Shown piece after piece: positions 32,682 to 40,939 of a DNA stretch of 54,181 nt (positions are counted from its first letter, which is position 1; the number at the start of each line of letters is the position of its first letter). The translations under genes were made by a program, and so were the position numbers. The notes beneath the pieces were generated by a model. That model searched no databases. It worked only from the letters and a program-made list of their open reading frames with translations, and was not told where the DNA came from. Origin of the DNA: Acidimicrobiales bacterium (lineage in GTDB: Bacteria > Actinomycetota > Acidimicrobiia > Acidimicrobiales > GCA-2861595); assembly GCA_035540975.1 (NCBI GenBank), contig DATLFN010000029.1, forward strand, positions 1 to 54,181, read 5' to 3'.

Positions 32682-33305
32682 TCACCGGAGGAACGCCCCG
32701 GACCACCGACGGACGCCGTCGAGCTCGGTCGCCTGACCGAGGGCGACCCAGAGGGCGAGCCGCGCCTTGTGGGGGCTCAGGTCGCCGCCGAGGATGCACC
32801 CGAGGGCGGCGACCTCGTGGCCGCCGCCGGGCCCGCCGTAGGTGGGCGACACGGAGCCGGTGGCGCAGCGGGTGGTGACGACGACTGGGACGCCCTCGCC
32901 GAGGGCGCGCCGGATGCCGGGCACGAGGTCGCGGTGAACGTTGCCGGCGCCCGTCGCCTCTGACGGCACCTGCCCCGGGCGCCGGCGTCGAAGTGCCATC
33001 CGATGACGCCGCCGTCCACGCCGACGTGGGAACGCACCTCGGCCACGGCCGTCACGGCCGGTCGCCCGCCCGCGGTGGCTCCGGCGGGACGGCCGAGCCG
33101 CCGACGGAGCGGAAGGCGTCGTCGGCCGTGGTGTCGGTCTTCGTGGCCCACCGGGCATGGTGCGTGGCGCGCCCGAGGAGGACGACGGGCCCTCCACGCC
33201 TCCCGAGCCGGCGAGGGCGAGCGCCGCCCGGAGGTTGCCGGGCCGTGGGCGCCACCGCCGGCGGGCGACGATGATCGTCCGCCCCTGCGCCCCGTAGTCG
33301 CCCGG
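32682..33305 (-). pseudogene. Frameshifted, 5'-truncated L-asparaginase relic
   Basis: Three reading frames on the minus strand each hold part of an asparaginase. About 33300-33220: GAQGRTIIVARR and NLRAALALAGSGG. Then another frame: VVLLGRATHHARWATKTDTT (HARWATKTHTT-like). Then a third: VRSHVGVDGGVIGWHFDAG. Finally back to EATGAGNVHRDLVPGI, VPVVVTTRC, YGGPGGG to the stop at 32682. At least three frameshifts, and the N-terminal third with the catalytic Thr is absent. Confidence 0.75.
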
Positions 33306-33348
33306 CCTGCATCACCATGGAGGCATCTCATCCTGACAGGAGGCCACG

Positions 33349-33618
33349 ATGGATCTCGGGAAGCTCGCCAAGAAGGCGAAGGCGGTCGTCGGCACGAAGG
33401 GCGACAAGATCGCCTCCGGCATCGACAGGGCCACCGATCTGGTGGACAAGAAGACCAAGGGCAGGTACCACGACAAGCTCCAGAAGGTGGACGAGCTGGT
33501 CGAGAAGCTGGACAAGACGAAGGACCGCCCGGCGGCGGGGCCCGACGCATCCGACGCGCCGGACGCGCCCGACGCGCCCGACGCGCCCGAGCGCCCCGGC
33601 GAGGCCCCGAGGCCGTAG
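33349..33618 (+). CDS. Rv0909/MT0933-type antitoxin-like protein
   Basis: 89 aa. The first ~60 residues (MDLGKLAKKAKAVVG, then GDKIASGIDRATDLVDKKTKG and YHDKLQKVDELVEK) match the MT0933 antitoxin-like family, a short amphipathic Lys-rich helix protein widespread in actinobacteria. The tail is (DAP)n, encoded by a 9-bp tandem repeat. ACAGGAGG precedes the ATG. No toxin gene is adjacent; in M. tuberculosis the partner lies next door, so here either the toxin is elsewhere or the protein has another role. Confidence 0.8.
   Translation: MDLGKLAKKAKAVVGTKGDKIASGIDRATDLVDKKTKGRYHDKLQKVDELVEKLDKTKDRPAAGPDASDAPDAPDAPDAPERPGEAPRP
33544..33588 (+). repeat. 9-bp tandem repeat inside the antitoxin-like gene
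   Basis: Five units of GACGCGCCC (first two with changes) encode DAS-DAP-DAP-DAP-DAP. In-frame, so copy number can vary without breaking the gene. Confidence 0.8.
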
Positions 33619-33702
33619 TCACGGCGACGCCTCCGTTGGTCGGCCGCCGGATCGACGCCCGTCGGTGAGCCGCGACGGGTGCGGCCCGTCGCCCGTCGCT
33701 GG

Positions 33703-33879
33703 TCAGTCGTCCTCGACCTTGTTCACGTGCGCTTCGTGCGTCCGGATCTCCCGACCGTTCTCGCCCAGCGCGACGGTGAGCTCGTCACCGATGATGTCCT
33801 TGTCGACGATGACGCCCCACCGGCCGTCGAAGTCGCCCTCGGTGATGATGACCTTGTCACCCTTCTTGAAGCGAGTCAT
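33703..33879 (-). CDS. KOW-like small protein
   Basis: 58 aa. FKKGDKVIITEGDFDGRWGVIVDKD resembles a KOW motif (nucleic-acid binding barrel found in NusG and ribosomal protein L24), followed by a second set of strands (LTVALGENGREI). Probably a single small barrel. No strong ribosome site. It is divergent from the phosphoesterase. Function unknown. Confidence 0.65.
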   Translation of the reverse strand: MTRFKKGDKVIITEGDFDGRWGVIVDKDIIGDELTVALGENGREIRTHEAHVNKVEDD

Positions 33880-34065
33880 CCCGCCATGTTGGCATCGCCG
33901 GAGGGCGGAGCCGGGCGAGGCAGGGTCGGGGCCATGTGATCGTTCCCGGTGGGGCGGGTCCCGCCCGGGCCGGCGTATCGAACCGACGGTGCGTGGGTAG
34001 GGCTCGGCCGTGATCGCCGGCCCGGTCCCGCCCGCCCGTGTGACGACCGCGGCCGGCCGGCGTCG

Positions 34066-35463
34066 ATGATCGACCACACCGCGGAGGACGTCGTCCTCAT
34101 CAGCGACCTCCACCTCGGTCCCGGCGCCCTCCATTGCGTCGAGACGTTCTTCCACGACGCCGAGCTGTGCCGCTTCCTCGACTCGCTGATCGTCCGATCG
34201 GACCGCGAGGGCCGCCGATGGCGACTGGTGATCCTGGGTGACTTCCTGGACTTCCTGCGCTGCGAGCTGGTCACCCATCCCGACGGCGGGGCGCCGACCG
34301 AGGAGGTCGCCCTGGCGACGCTCGACCGCATCGTCGAGCACCACGGCGACGTGTTCCGGGGCCTGGCCCGGTTCCTCGCCGCCGGGTTCCCGGTGGAGAT
34401 CGTGCTCGGCAACCATGATGCGGAGCTGGTCCGCCCGGCGCTCCAAGAGCGCGTGCGGCGCGTGCTGGCCGACGCCGGCGCCGGCGCGGCGGCGACCGAC
34501 CACGTGCGCTTCCATCCGTGGATCTACTACCTGCCGGGCGTCGTCTATGCCGAGCACGGGAGCCAGCACGACGGGTTCAACTGCTTCAGCACCGTCCTCC
34601 ACCCCTACGCCGAGGGGGCGCCCGGGCCGTTGGAGCGCCCCATCGGGACCTACCTGTTCGAGGCCGTCGAGCGCCTCGTCTACGACATCGACCCGTGCCC
34701 GGACCATGTCAGCTCGCCGCTGCGCTACTACCGGCTGGCGGCCCGTCGCGAGCCCGGGCCGGCCGTGGGCGCCCTCGTGCGCCAGGCGCGCCTGTTCACC
34801 GATCTGGTCCACCACGCCCGCTCGATCTCCGGCCCGCGATGGGCGGCGCGGCGGGCGGCGTACAGGGAGGGCGCGCTGGAGCCCTACGCCGAGGAGATCG
34901 GCCTGTCGCCGGCGGCGGTCGCCACCATCGACGAGATGTCGTCGGCGTCGGAGAGCCCCATCGCGCTGCTGGCGAAGGAGGCGGTGAAGATCAACACCCG
35001 CCGCTCGGGCCCGGCGGTGGCGCTGTTGTCACTGGCCTACCTGGCCATCCGGCGCGGCAGCATGCGCAGCGTCATCATGGGAGGGGCGGCAGCCGGCTCG
35101 CTGTCGTTCGTGCGCAAGGGCCTGCCGCTGTCACCCACCGGCCGGCACGTGATGTACCTCCAGCGGGCGGCGGCGCGGATCGACGCGCTGCTGGCGGCCG
35201 AGGGCAGGGCGGTGCCGGCGTACGTCTTCGGGCACACCCACGCCGCCCAGCACCTCCCGCTCCGCTTCGGGCCCGGCGCGCCGCAGTACCTGAACACCGG
35301 CACGTGGGCGTGCCTGGCCCCACCGGCGGCGGAGACGCTGCGCACGATCCGCCCCACCTTCGTCCACCTGACGGCCGCCCGCGAAGGGGCACCGCGAACC
35401 GCCCGCCTGCTGGCGTGGCACGCCTCGTCGGAGTCGGCCGAGACGCTGCGGTTCCAGACGTAG
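34066..35463 (+). CDS. Calcineurin-like metallophosphoesterase
   Basis: 465 aa. Two-metal phosphoesterase motifs in order: VLISDLHLGPG (near 10-20), LGDFLDFLR (near 64), LGNHDAELV (near 119), YAEHGSQHD (near 160) and FGHTHAAQH (near 388). The spacing between the last two is unusually long (~220 residues) and holds a helical insert plus a hydrophobic patch near 325-345 (LLSLAYLAIRR, IMGGAAAGSL), perhaps a membrane association. Substrate unknown. ATG 34066 gives a family-like start; no clear ribosome site. The 186-base gap upstream has no gene. Confidence 0.87.
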   Translation: MIDHTAEDVVLISDLHLGPGALHCVETFFHDAELCRFLDSLIVRSDREGRRWRLVILGDFLDFLRCELVTHPDGGAPTEEVALATLDRIVEHHGDVFRGLARFLAAGFPVEIVLGNHDAELVRPALQERVRRVLADAGAGAAATDHVRFHPWIYYLPGVVYAEHGSQHDGFNCFSTVLHPYAEGAPGPLERPIGTYLFEAVERLVYDIDPCPDHVSSPLRYYRLAARREPGPAVGALVRQARLFTDLVHHARSISGPRWAARRAAYREGALEPYAEEIGLSPAAVATIDEMSSASESPIALLAKEAVKINTRRSGPAVALLSLAYLAIRRGSMRSVIMGGAAAGSLSFVRKGLPLSPTGRHVMYLQRAAARIDALLAAEGRAVPAYVFGHTHAAQHLPLRFGPGAPQYLNTGTWACLAPPAAETLRTIRPTFVHLTAAREGAPRTARLLAWHASSESAETLRFQT

Positions 35464-35535
35464 CGCCGCGTCGACGAGGCGACCCGGGCGGTGACGCCGG
35501 CCGGCGACCGCCGCCGTAGCCGGCCACGTGCGGCA

Positions 35536-35566
35536 CTAGGGTCGCCGGCGTGGTGCGGTGGCAGCG
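35536..35566 (+). repeat. Upstream copy of a duplicated promoter-and-start block
   Basis: 31 bases identical, except one base, to 35609-35639. It carries TAGGGT, 7 bases and GTG, like the real gene's start. The GTG (35550) opens a 20-codon frame whose stop TAG is 35610-35612, the first bases of the second copy's -10. Confidence 0.8.
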
Positions 35567-35608
35567 CTGCTCGGCCCCGATGGCGAGCCGCTGGTGCTGC
35601 TCGCGGCG

Positions 35609-35639
35609 CTAGGGTCGCCGACGTGGTGCGGTGGCAGCG
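35609..35639 (+). promoter_or_regulatory. Downstream copy: -10 element and start of the 35623 gene
   Basis: TAGGGT (35610-35615) sits 7 bases before GTG 35623, a leaderless arrangement. The whole block is a direct repeat of 35536-35566, 73 bases apart. Confidence 0.65.
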
Positions 35640-35970
35640 GGTGGCGATCCTCGGCGTGGTTGCCTGGCTGGTTGCCGTCGTCATGTGGGCGAACCGGTCG
35701 TGGACCGAGACGGTCCCGGTGGTGACGCCGGTCGGAGCTTCGGCCCAGTCCCGGACCTTCGTGTGCGGCGCGCCGCTCGGCTCGAACACCGTCACCGAGC
35801 GGACGCCCCCGTCCGACCTGCCGCTCGACGGCCGCCCCTGCGAGGAGCACGGGGAACGACGGGTGCTCGCGGTGGTCGACGTCGGTGTCGGCGTCGTCCT
35901 GATCGCCGGGCTGGCCTACCTCGGCCGGCGCTCGGCCGCCCGCCACGACGAGGACGCCCTGGTCGACTGA
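35623..35970 (+). CDS. Small membrane protein with two helices, unknown
   Basis: 115 aa. N-terminal helix (WQRVAILGVVAWLVAVVMWA), ~60 residues outside the membrane with two Cys (FVCGAPLG and GRPCEEHG, possibly a disulfide), and a second helix near the end (VVDVGVGVVLIAGLAYLG), then a charged tail. No family recognised. The GTG is placed by the leaderless promoter; an adjacent GTG codon at 35626 is equivalent. A tandem copy of its promoter lies just upstream. Confidence 0.7.
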   Translation: MVRWQRVAILGVVAWLVAVVMWANRSWTETVPVVTPVGASAQSRTFVCGAPLGSNTVTERTPPSDLPLDGRPCEEHGERRVLAVVDVGVGVVLIAGLAYLGRRSAARHDEDALVD

Positions 35971-36012
35971 CGTCAGGCCGGCGGCCGCGGTGGCGAAAGC
36001 CCCGCCATGCCG

Positions 36013-36018
36013 TACCCT
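36013..36018 (+). promoter_or_regulatory. -10 element of the 36025 gene
   Basis: TACCCT, six bases, then GTG 36025, the same geometry as cysS; predicts a transcript starting at the start codon. Confidence 0.55.
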
Positions 36019-36024
36019 CCGGGC

Positions 36025-36180
36025 GTGTTCAAAGCGCTCGTCGTGATCGGCCTGCTGGCGGCGGTGGCGTGGTACGCGTTCGACATGCTCCGCCAGACCG
36101 ACCCGGACCGCCTGCCGCAGCCGACCCAGGTCGTGGTCCCCGACCCGCCCGACGTCAGCTTCGACGTCCCCACACCGTGA
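36025..36180 (+). CDS. 51-residue single-pass membrane protein
   Basis: GTG start at a leaderless position (an ATG at 36007 would add six residues but lies within the promoter). One hydrophobic helix (FKALVVIGLLAAVAWYAF) at the very N-terminus, then a Pro/Asp/Val-rich tail. Single-gene unit between a membrane protein gene and the convergent VOC gene. Unknown function. The supporting evidence is the promoter, the coding-like base pattern and the TM helix. Confidence 0.6.
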   Translation: MFKALVVIGLLAAVAWYAFDMLRQTDPDRLPQPTQVVVPDPPDVSFDVPTP

Positions 36181-36231
36181 GCGACAGGCGTCGGCGGCGG
36201 CCGGCGGGCGAACGCCCACCGAGCCTCCACC

Positions 36232-37020
36232 TCACTTGGCGGGCATCTGCTCGTTGGGCGCGACGAGCTTGAACCGGGCGCCGAGAGGGTCGGTGGCGGC
36301 CGCCAGGCGGCCGTACGGCGTGTCCATGGCCGCCTCGACGGTGGTGCCGCCGAGCTGCTCGATCCTGGCCAGGGCGGCGTCCGTGTCGTCCACGCCGAAG
36401 TAGACGGACCAGTGGGCGGGGACTCCCTCCGGCAGGAACGCGGTGGCGTCGAAGATCCCGGCCGTGGCGGCGTCACCCGACCCGAGCGTGGTGTACCGCA
36501 TCTCCTCGGTGTCGCTGAGGGTGGCGGTGTCCCAGTGGAAAACGTCACGGTAGAAGGCGACGGACCTGTCGTAGTCGCGCGTGTGCAGCTCGAACCAGGC
36601 GGGCGCGCCCGTCTCGGCCAGGACACCGAAACCCTGGTACCGGTTCGGCTGCCAGATGCCGACGAAGGCTCCGCCGGCGTCGGTCACCCCGGCCATCGTG
36701 CCCAGGTCGCCGACCTCCATGGCGTCGACCTGCACGGTGCCGCCGTTGGCCGTGGCCGCCTCGAGCGTCTTGCGGGCGTCGTCGGTGGCGAGGTACACGC
36801 TCCAGACGTCCTGCACGCCCATCCCCGGCTGGGCGGCCATGCCGCCCGCCACCCGAACGCCGTTGCGGGTGAAGTTGAAGTAGCCGCCGAACTCCGGCGC
36901 CGGCTCCTCGGCCTCCCAGCCGAACAGCTCGCAGTAGAAGGCACGACTGCGCTCGACGTCCGAGCTGGCGAGATCGACCCAGCAGGGCGCACCGATGGGG
37001 GCGGTGTCTCGTGTCGGCAT
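36232..37020 (-). CDS. Tandem VOC (glyoxalase/bleomycin resistance) protein
   Basis: 262 aa, two VOC domains: first ~10-125 (CWVDLASSDVERSRAFYCELFGW), second ~135-258 (WFELHTRDYDRSVAFYRDVFHW). Each repeats the beta-alpha-beta-beta-beta module. Several metal-ligand positions look replaced, so it may be a ligand-binding protein rather than an enzyme, as with many actinobacterial paralogues of this type. GAGGGAGAG precedes ATG 37020. Convergent with the 36025 gene. Confidence 0.9.
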   Translation of the reverse strand: MPTRDTAPIGAPCWVDLASSDVERSRAFYCELFGWEAEEPAPEFGGYFNFTRNGVRVAGGMAAQPGMGVQDVWSVYLATDDARKTLEAATANGGTVQVDAMEVGDLGTMAGVTDAGGAFVGIWQPNRYQGFGVLAETGAPAWFELHTRDYDRSVAFYRDVFHWDTATLSDTEEMRYTTLGSGDAATAGIFDATAFLPEGVPAHWSVYFGVDDTDAALARIEQLGGTTVEAAMDTPYGRLAAATDPLGARFKLVAPNEQMPAK

Positions 37021-37199
37021 GTGCTCTCCCTCGTGTGGTCTCGTGAACCCGTCACCGCTTCGACGGGCGGCATGGCGCGAACTCATCGGCGGTCGTGAGC
37101 GACGCCCTCGAAGGGGAACAGGCCCGAACGGTACGAGCGCCGGCCACCCGCCGCCGGGTGGCGGTGATACGCGACGCCGACCCGTGCCGTAGGACGGGG

Positions 37200-37619
37200 G
37201 TGACTCCCTCGGAGGTGAGCGCCCGTGCCCTGGCCGTCCTCCTGGCGGGGATGGGGACGTTGCACCTCGTGACGCCGGCGCCCTTCGAGCGCCTGGTGCC
37301 GCGCTGGCTCGGCTCGCCCCGGGCGTGGGTGGTCGCCACCGGCCTCGCCGAGATCGCCTCCGGAGCCGCCCTCGTGCCGGCGGCGACACGGCGGGCCGGG
37401 GCGTGGGCCGCCGCCGCCACGCTCGTCGTCGTGTTCCCCGGGAACGTCCAGATGGCGGTCGACGCCGGTGCGCCGACGACCCCCGTGACGGTGGCCCTGT
37501 GGTTGCGCCTGCCCCTCCAGGCGCCCCTCGTCGCCTGGGCGCTCCGCCACACCCGCCGCCCCGGCCCGCCCGGCGCGGCGCCGGATCGGGCCCGCCGAGG
37601 CCGGTCCGCCGGGGGTTGA
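37200..37619 (+). CDS. DoxX-like small membrane protein
   Basis: 139 aa. Four hydrophobic helices: ALAVLLAGMGTLHLVTP, AWVVATGLAEIASGAALV, AWAAAATLVVVFPGNVQMAV, and LWLRLPLQAPLVAWAL. The pattern RW..PRAWV...G..E...G and FPGNVQMA resembles DoxX-family proteins. Start GTG 37200 is one of two close options (GTG 37215). It lies 28 bases upstream of an ABC1 kinase gene and is probably cotranscribed. Confidence 0.7.
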   Translation: MTPSEVSARALAVLLAGMGTLHLVTPAPFERLVPRWLGSPRAWVVATGLAEIASGAALVPAATRRAGAWAAAATLVVVFPGNVQMAVDAGAPTTPVTVALWLRLPLQAPLVAWALRHTRRPGPPGAAPDRARRGRSAGG

Positions 37620-37647
37620 CCCGGCCGGCGCCGGGTACACGAGGGGC

Positions 37648-39324
37648 GTGGCGCTCTCATTGCGCCCCCAACACGTGGGGCGGTACCGGGACATCGTCCG
37701 GCTCCTGGTCAAGTACGGCCGATCGGACCTCGTGCGCGAGGCCGGCCTCGACGACCTCGCCGAGACGGACGGTTCGGCCGACGGACAGCCGCCCGCCCGG
37801 GCCGAGGAGCTGGCCGAGGACCTCGAGGCGCTCGGGCCCACGTACATCAAGCTCGGCCAGCTGCTGTCCACCCGGGCCGACCTGATCCCCCCGGCGTACG
37901 CCGCCGCACTGACCCGGCTCCAGGACTCGGTCGAGCCCTTCCCGTACGAGGACGTCGAGCGGATCGTCTCGTCCGAGCTCGGGTTCCGCATCTCGAAGGG
38001 CTTCTCCTTCTTCGACCACGAGCCGCTGGCCTCGGCCTCGCTCGGCCAGGTGCACCGGGCCCGGATGCGCGACGGGCGCGAGGTGGTGGTCAAGGTCCAG
38101 CGGCCGGGGATCCGGGAGCGGATCGCGGCCGACATGGAGGCGCTGTCCGAGGTCGCCACCTTCGCCGACGCCCACCTCTCCGCCGGCCAGCGCTACGGCT
38201 TCTCGGACCTGCTCCAGCAGTTCCGCCGCTCGCTGAGCCGGGAGCTGGACTACCGGCGGGAGGCCGCCAACCTCACCACGCTGGGGCGCATCCTGCGCAC
38301 CTACGACCGCCTGGTGGTGCCCGAGCCGGTGGACGACTACACCACGTCGGTCGTCCTGACGATGGAGTACGTGCCCGGGCGCAAGGTCACCGAGCTGGGG
38401 CCGCTCGCCCGCATGGAGATGGACGGCTCGGTGCTGGCCGAGCAGCTGTTCCAGGCGTACCTCGACCAGATCCTGGTCGAGGGGTTCTTCCACGCCGACC
38501 CCCATCCCGGCAACGTCCTCCTCACCACGGACGGCCGGCTGGCCCTGGTGGACGTGGGGATGGTCGCCCGGGTGCCGCGCACCATGCGGCACCAGCTGGT
38601 GAAGCTGCTCCTGGCCATGAGCGACGGGAACGGCAAGGGAGTGGCCGAGGCGGCCATCGCCCTGGGCCGCCCGCTCGACTGGTTCGACCCGGAGGGCTTC
38701 TGCTCCCGGGCCACGGAGCTGGTCGAGAACGCCGAGGGCCTCAGCATCGACCAGATCGACACGGGCTCGCTCGTCATGGAGCTGATGCGCATCTCGGGCG
38801 ACAACGGGCTGCGATTGCCTCCGGAGCTGTCGATGCTGGGCAAGGCCCTGCTCAACCTCGACCAGGTCGCCCACACGCTCGATCCCGCGTTCGAGCCCAT
38901 GGAGGCCATCGAGGAGCACACCAACGAGATCATGCAGAGCGAGATGCGGACCTCGTCGGGGAGCATGTTCTCGTCGCTCCTCGAGGCCCGTGACTTCGTC
39001 GAGCAGCTGCCGGGGCGGGTCAACAAGGTCATGGACGCCGTCGCCGACGGCAACTTCGAGCTGAAGGTCCACGCCATCGACGAGGCCGAGCTGATGCGCG
39101 GGTTCCAGAAGCTCGCCAACCGGCTCACCATGGGGATGCTTCTCGCCTCCCTCGTCCTCGGTGCGGCCATGCTGATGCGCGTGGAGACCGACTCCACGCT
39201 GCTCGGGTACCCCGCCGTGGCGATCATCTGCTTCCTGGCGGCCGCCGGTGGCGGCATCGCCCTCATGGCATCGATCCTCCACTCGGACCGGAGAGCCCGG
39301 ACCCATCCGGCCCGCAAGCCGTGA
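37648..39324 (+). CDS. ABC1/UbiB-family atypical kinase
   Basis: 558 aa. ABC1 kinase features: GPTYIKLGQLLSTRADLIP (KxGQ), the Ala-rich loop PLASASLGQVHRA, VVVKVQRPG (Lys), ELDYRREAANL, HADPHPGNVLL and LVDVGMVARV (metal Asp). The C-terminal ~60 residues hold two membrane helices. UbiB-type proteins assist quinone or lipid metabolism with an ATPase activity; here menaquinone or lipid homeostasis is a guess. GTG start. TACACG six bases before the GTG is a near match to the leaderless -10. Confidence 0.92.
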   Translation: MALSLRPQHVGRYRDIVRLLVKYGRSDLVREAGLDDLAETDGSADGQPPARAEELAEDLEALGPTYIKLGQLLSTRADLIPPAYAAALTRLQDSVEPFPYEDVERIVSSELGFRISKGFSFFDHEPLASASLGQVHRARMRDGREVVVKVQRPGIRERIAADMEALSEVATFADAHLSAGQRYGFSDLLQQFRRSLSRELDYRREAANLTTLGRILRTYDRLVVPEPVDDYTTSVVLTMEYVPGRKVTELGPLARMEMDGSVLAEQLFQAYLDQILVEGFFHADPHPGNVLLTTDGRLALVDVGMVARVPRTMRHQLVKLLLAMSDGNGKGVAEAAIALGRPLDWFDPEGFCSRATELVENAEGLSIDQIDTGSLVMELMRISGDNGLRLPPELSMLGKALLNLDQVAHTLDPAFEPMEAIEEHTNEIMQSEMRTSSGSMFSSLLEARDFVEQLPGRVNKVMDAVADGNFELKVHAIDEAELMRGFQKLANRLTMGMLLASLVLGAAMLMRVETDSTLLGYPAVAIICFLAAAGGGIALMASILHSDRRARTHPARKP

Positions 39325-39347
39325 ACCCGGCCCTGAACCGTGGCGCC

Positions 39348-39373
39348 GGAATACCCTGCCGGGTATCGACGTT
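39348..39373 (+). promoter_or_regulatory. SigH/SigR-type promoter of the thioredoxin gene
   Basis: GGAATA (39348-39353), 17 bases, GTT (39371-39373), matching the known SigH/SigR consensus GGAAYA-N17-GTT. A perfect inverted repeat ATACCC-TGCC-GGGTAT (39351-39366) overlaps it. Predicted leader is about 30 bases. Confidence 0.65.
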
Positions 39374-39408
39374 CCCACAGTGACGCAATCTCCCCCACAG
39401 GAGGCCCC

Positions 39409-39780
39409 GTGGCAGTCACCGAGCTGACCGAGTCGACGTTCGCCGACGTCCTCGCCGAGAACGAGATCGTCTTCGTCGACTGGTGGGCGGAGTGGTGCGG
39501 GCCGTGCCGTGTGTTCGCCCCGGTCTTCGAGCACGTCGCCGAGCAGAATCCCGACCTCGTGTTCGCCAAGGTCGACACCGACGCCAATCCGGCGCTGTCC
39601 AGCTCGGCCGGCATCCGGTCGATCCCGACGCTGATGGTCTTCCGAGAGCAGGTGCTGCTGTTCTCCCAGCCCGGCGCCGTGCCGGCCGCCGCCCTCGAGG
39701 ACCTGGTCGAGCAGGTGCGCTCCGTCGACATGGACGAGGTGCGCAAGGCGATGGCCGACCACGCGGGCACGGGATCGTGA
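39409..39780 (+). CDS. trxA: Thioredoxin
   Basis: 123 aa. Active-site motif WCGPC (Cys30, Cys33) in VDWWAEWCGPCRVFAPVF, with the cis-Pro in IRSIPTLMVFRE. Length and fold are normal, with ~15 extra residues at the C-terminus. GTG start with AGGAGG about 6 bases before. Its promoter matches the thiol-stress sigma consensus, so it should be induced by disulfide stress. Reduces protein disulfides in the cytoplasm. Confidence 0.95.
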   Translation: MAVTELTESTFADVLAENEIVFVDWWAEWCGPCRVFAPVFEHVAEQNPDLVFAKVDTDANPALSSSAGIRSIPTLMVFREQVLLFSQPGAVPAAALEDLVEQVRSVDMDEVRKAMADHAGTGS

Positions 39781-39846
39781 CCTGGTCCCCCGGCGCCTGA
39801 CATCTGATCGGCCGCAGGGCCGCCCCGGCAGCGACTCGCTCGGGGG

Positions 39847-40899
39847 TCAGCGGTGGAAGGCGGCGACCCGCTCGGCCTCGTCGTCGACCCGGCGCCGGAC
39901 GCCCCTCGGCAGCGGCTCGAACGGTTCGGTGCGGACGGTGTCGCCGTCGAAGCGCCAGGTCCCCGCCACCCGCCCGTCCACCAGGAAGCTGGGCGACGAC
40001 TGGGGGCTCCTGGTCGAGAACAGGAAGGGCCGGTGCTGGTCGGCCAGGACCTCGGCCCGGCGGGCGTGGGCCAGCAGGACGGCGTCCCAGGTGGGCAGGA
40101 ACCGGACCGGCGCCTCGGTCTCGGGAGCGGGGAGCGGGGCGCCGGGAAGGTCCAGCAGCTGGCGGCGCGAGGCGTCGCGGAAGCGCCGCAGCTCGATCGT
40201 GGCGGCCACGGCGGCGAACGCCCTGACGGGCACGCCCGCCCAGTCGGCCGCGTCGCGCAGCGGCGCCGGCCCGAAGGCGCCCAGGTAACGGCGCAGGAGC
40301 AGCTCGAGGCCGGCGCCGTCGGTCGCCTCCGGCGGCGGCGGCCCGATCCAATCCTCGGCCAGCGCGTAGAGGTCGGCGCTGCGCCGCTCCCACGTCCCCG
40401 ACGGCGGCACCCGCACGAGGTCGAGCCACAAATTCACGCCGTTCCACACCGCGCTCTCGAGCCCCAGCCCGGCCACCAGGTCGCGCCGCCGCCGAGGCCC
40501 GCCGGCGAGTGCATCCCGGACCCGTTCGGCCGCCGTCTCGACCCGGGCCTCCATCTCCGGGCCGCCGCGGTGGGCACGGAGGTACCAGCGGCGGCGATGG
40601 GCGCGCACGGCGGCCGAGGCGAACCACCAGTCGTCGGCCGCCACCAGGTGGATCGTGGCCCGCAGCAGCGTGCCCTGGACCGCCGTCCGGTCCTCGAGGG
40701 CCCGCGTGACGTCCGCCCGCCGGAGCCCGGCCAGCCGGGACCACAGGCCCACGTACATCGACGGTGCGTACTGGGCCTGGAGGAAGCCCATGGCCCGGAG
40801 GGCGTCGGGCACGGCCAGGTCGGCCCGATCGAGGAGGAGCTGGCGCGACAGCAGCGCCCGGTTCAGGGCGCGTGCGCCGAGGACGCCGTTCCCGGACAC
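39847..40899 (-). CDS. AlkZ-like winged-helix DNA glycosylase family protein
   Basis: 350 aa. The family signature starts with ARALNRALLSRQLLL and contains the catalytic-type QxQ motif FLQAQYAPS (Gln41, Gln43), then DVTRALEDRTAVQGTLLRATIH. A series of winged-helix modules makes up the rest. AlkZ-type enzymes unhook DNA interstrand crosslinks or protect producers from DNA-alkylating compounds; closer relatives without a toxin cluster may be general repair enzymes. GTG start; TACCGT (40906-40911, minus strand) stands six bases before it (leaderless). Confidence 0.85.
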   Translation of the reverse strand: MSGNGVLGARALNRALLSRQLLLDRADLAVPDALRAMGFLQAQYAPSMYVGLWSRLAGLRRADVTRALEDRTAVQGTLLRATIHLVAADDWWFASAAVRAHRRRWYLRAHRGGPEMEARVETAAERVRDALAGGPRRRRDLVAGLGLESAVWNGVNLWLDLVRVPPSGTWERRSADLYALAEDWIGPPPPEATDGAGLELLLRRYLGAFGPAPLRDAADWAGVPVRAFAAVAATIELRRFRDASRRQLLDLPGAPLPAPETEAPVRFLPTWDAVLLAHARRAEVLADQHRPFLFSTRSPQSSPSFLVDGRVAGTWRFDGDTVRTEPFEPLPRGVRRRVDDEAERVAAFHR

Positions 40900-40905
40900 G
40901 CGGCA

Positions 40906-40911
40906 ACGGTA
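40906..40911 (-). promoter_or_regulatory. -10 element of the AlkZ-like gene
   Basis: TACCGT on the minus strand, six bases before GTG 40899. Confidence 0.6.
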
Positions 40912-40939
40912 GCGACGGGGGGAACCGGGTGCCGCCGCC

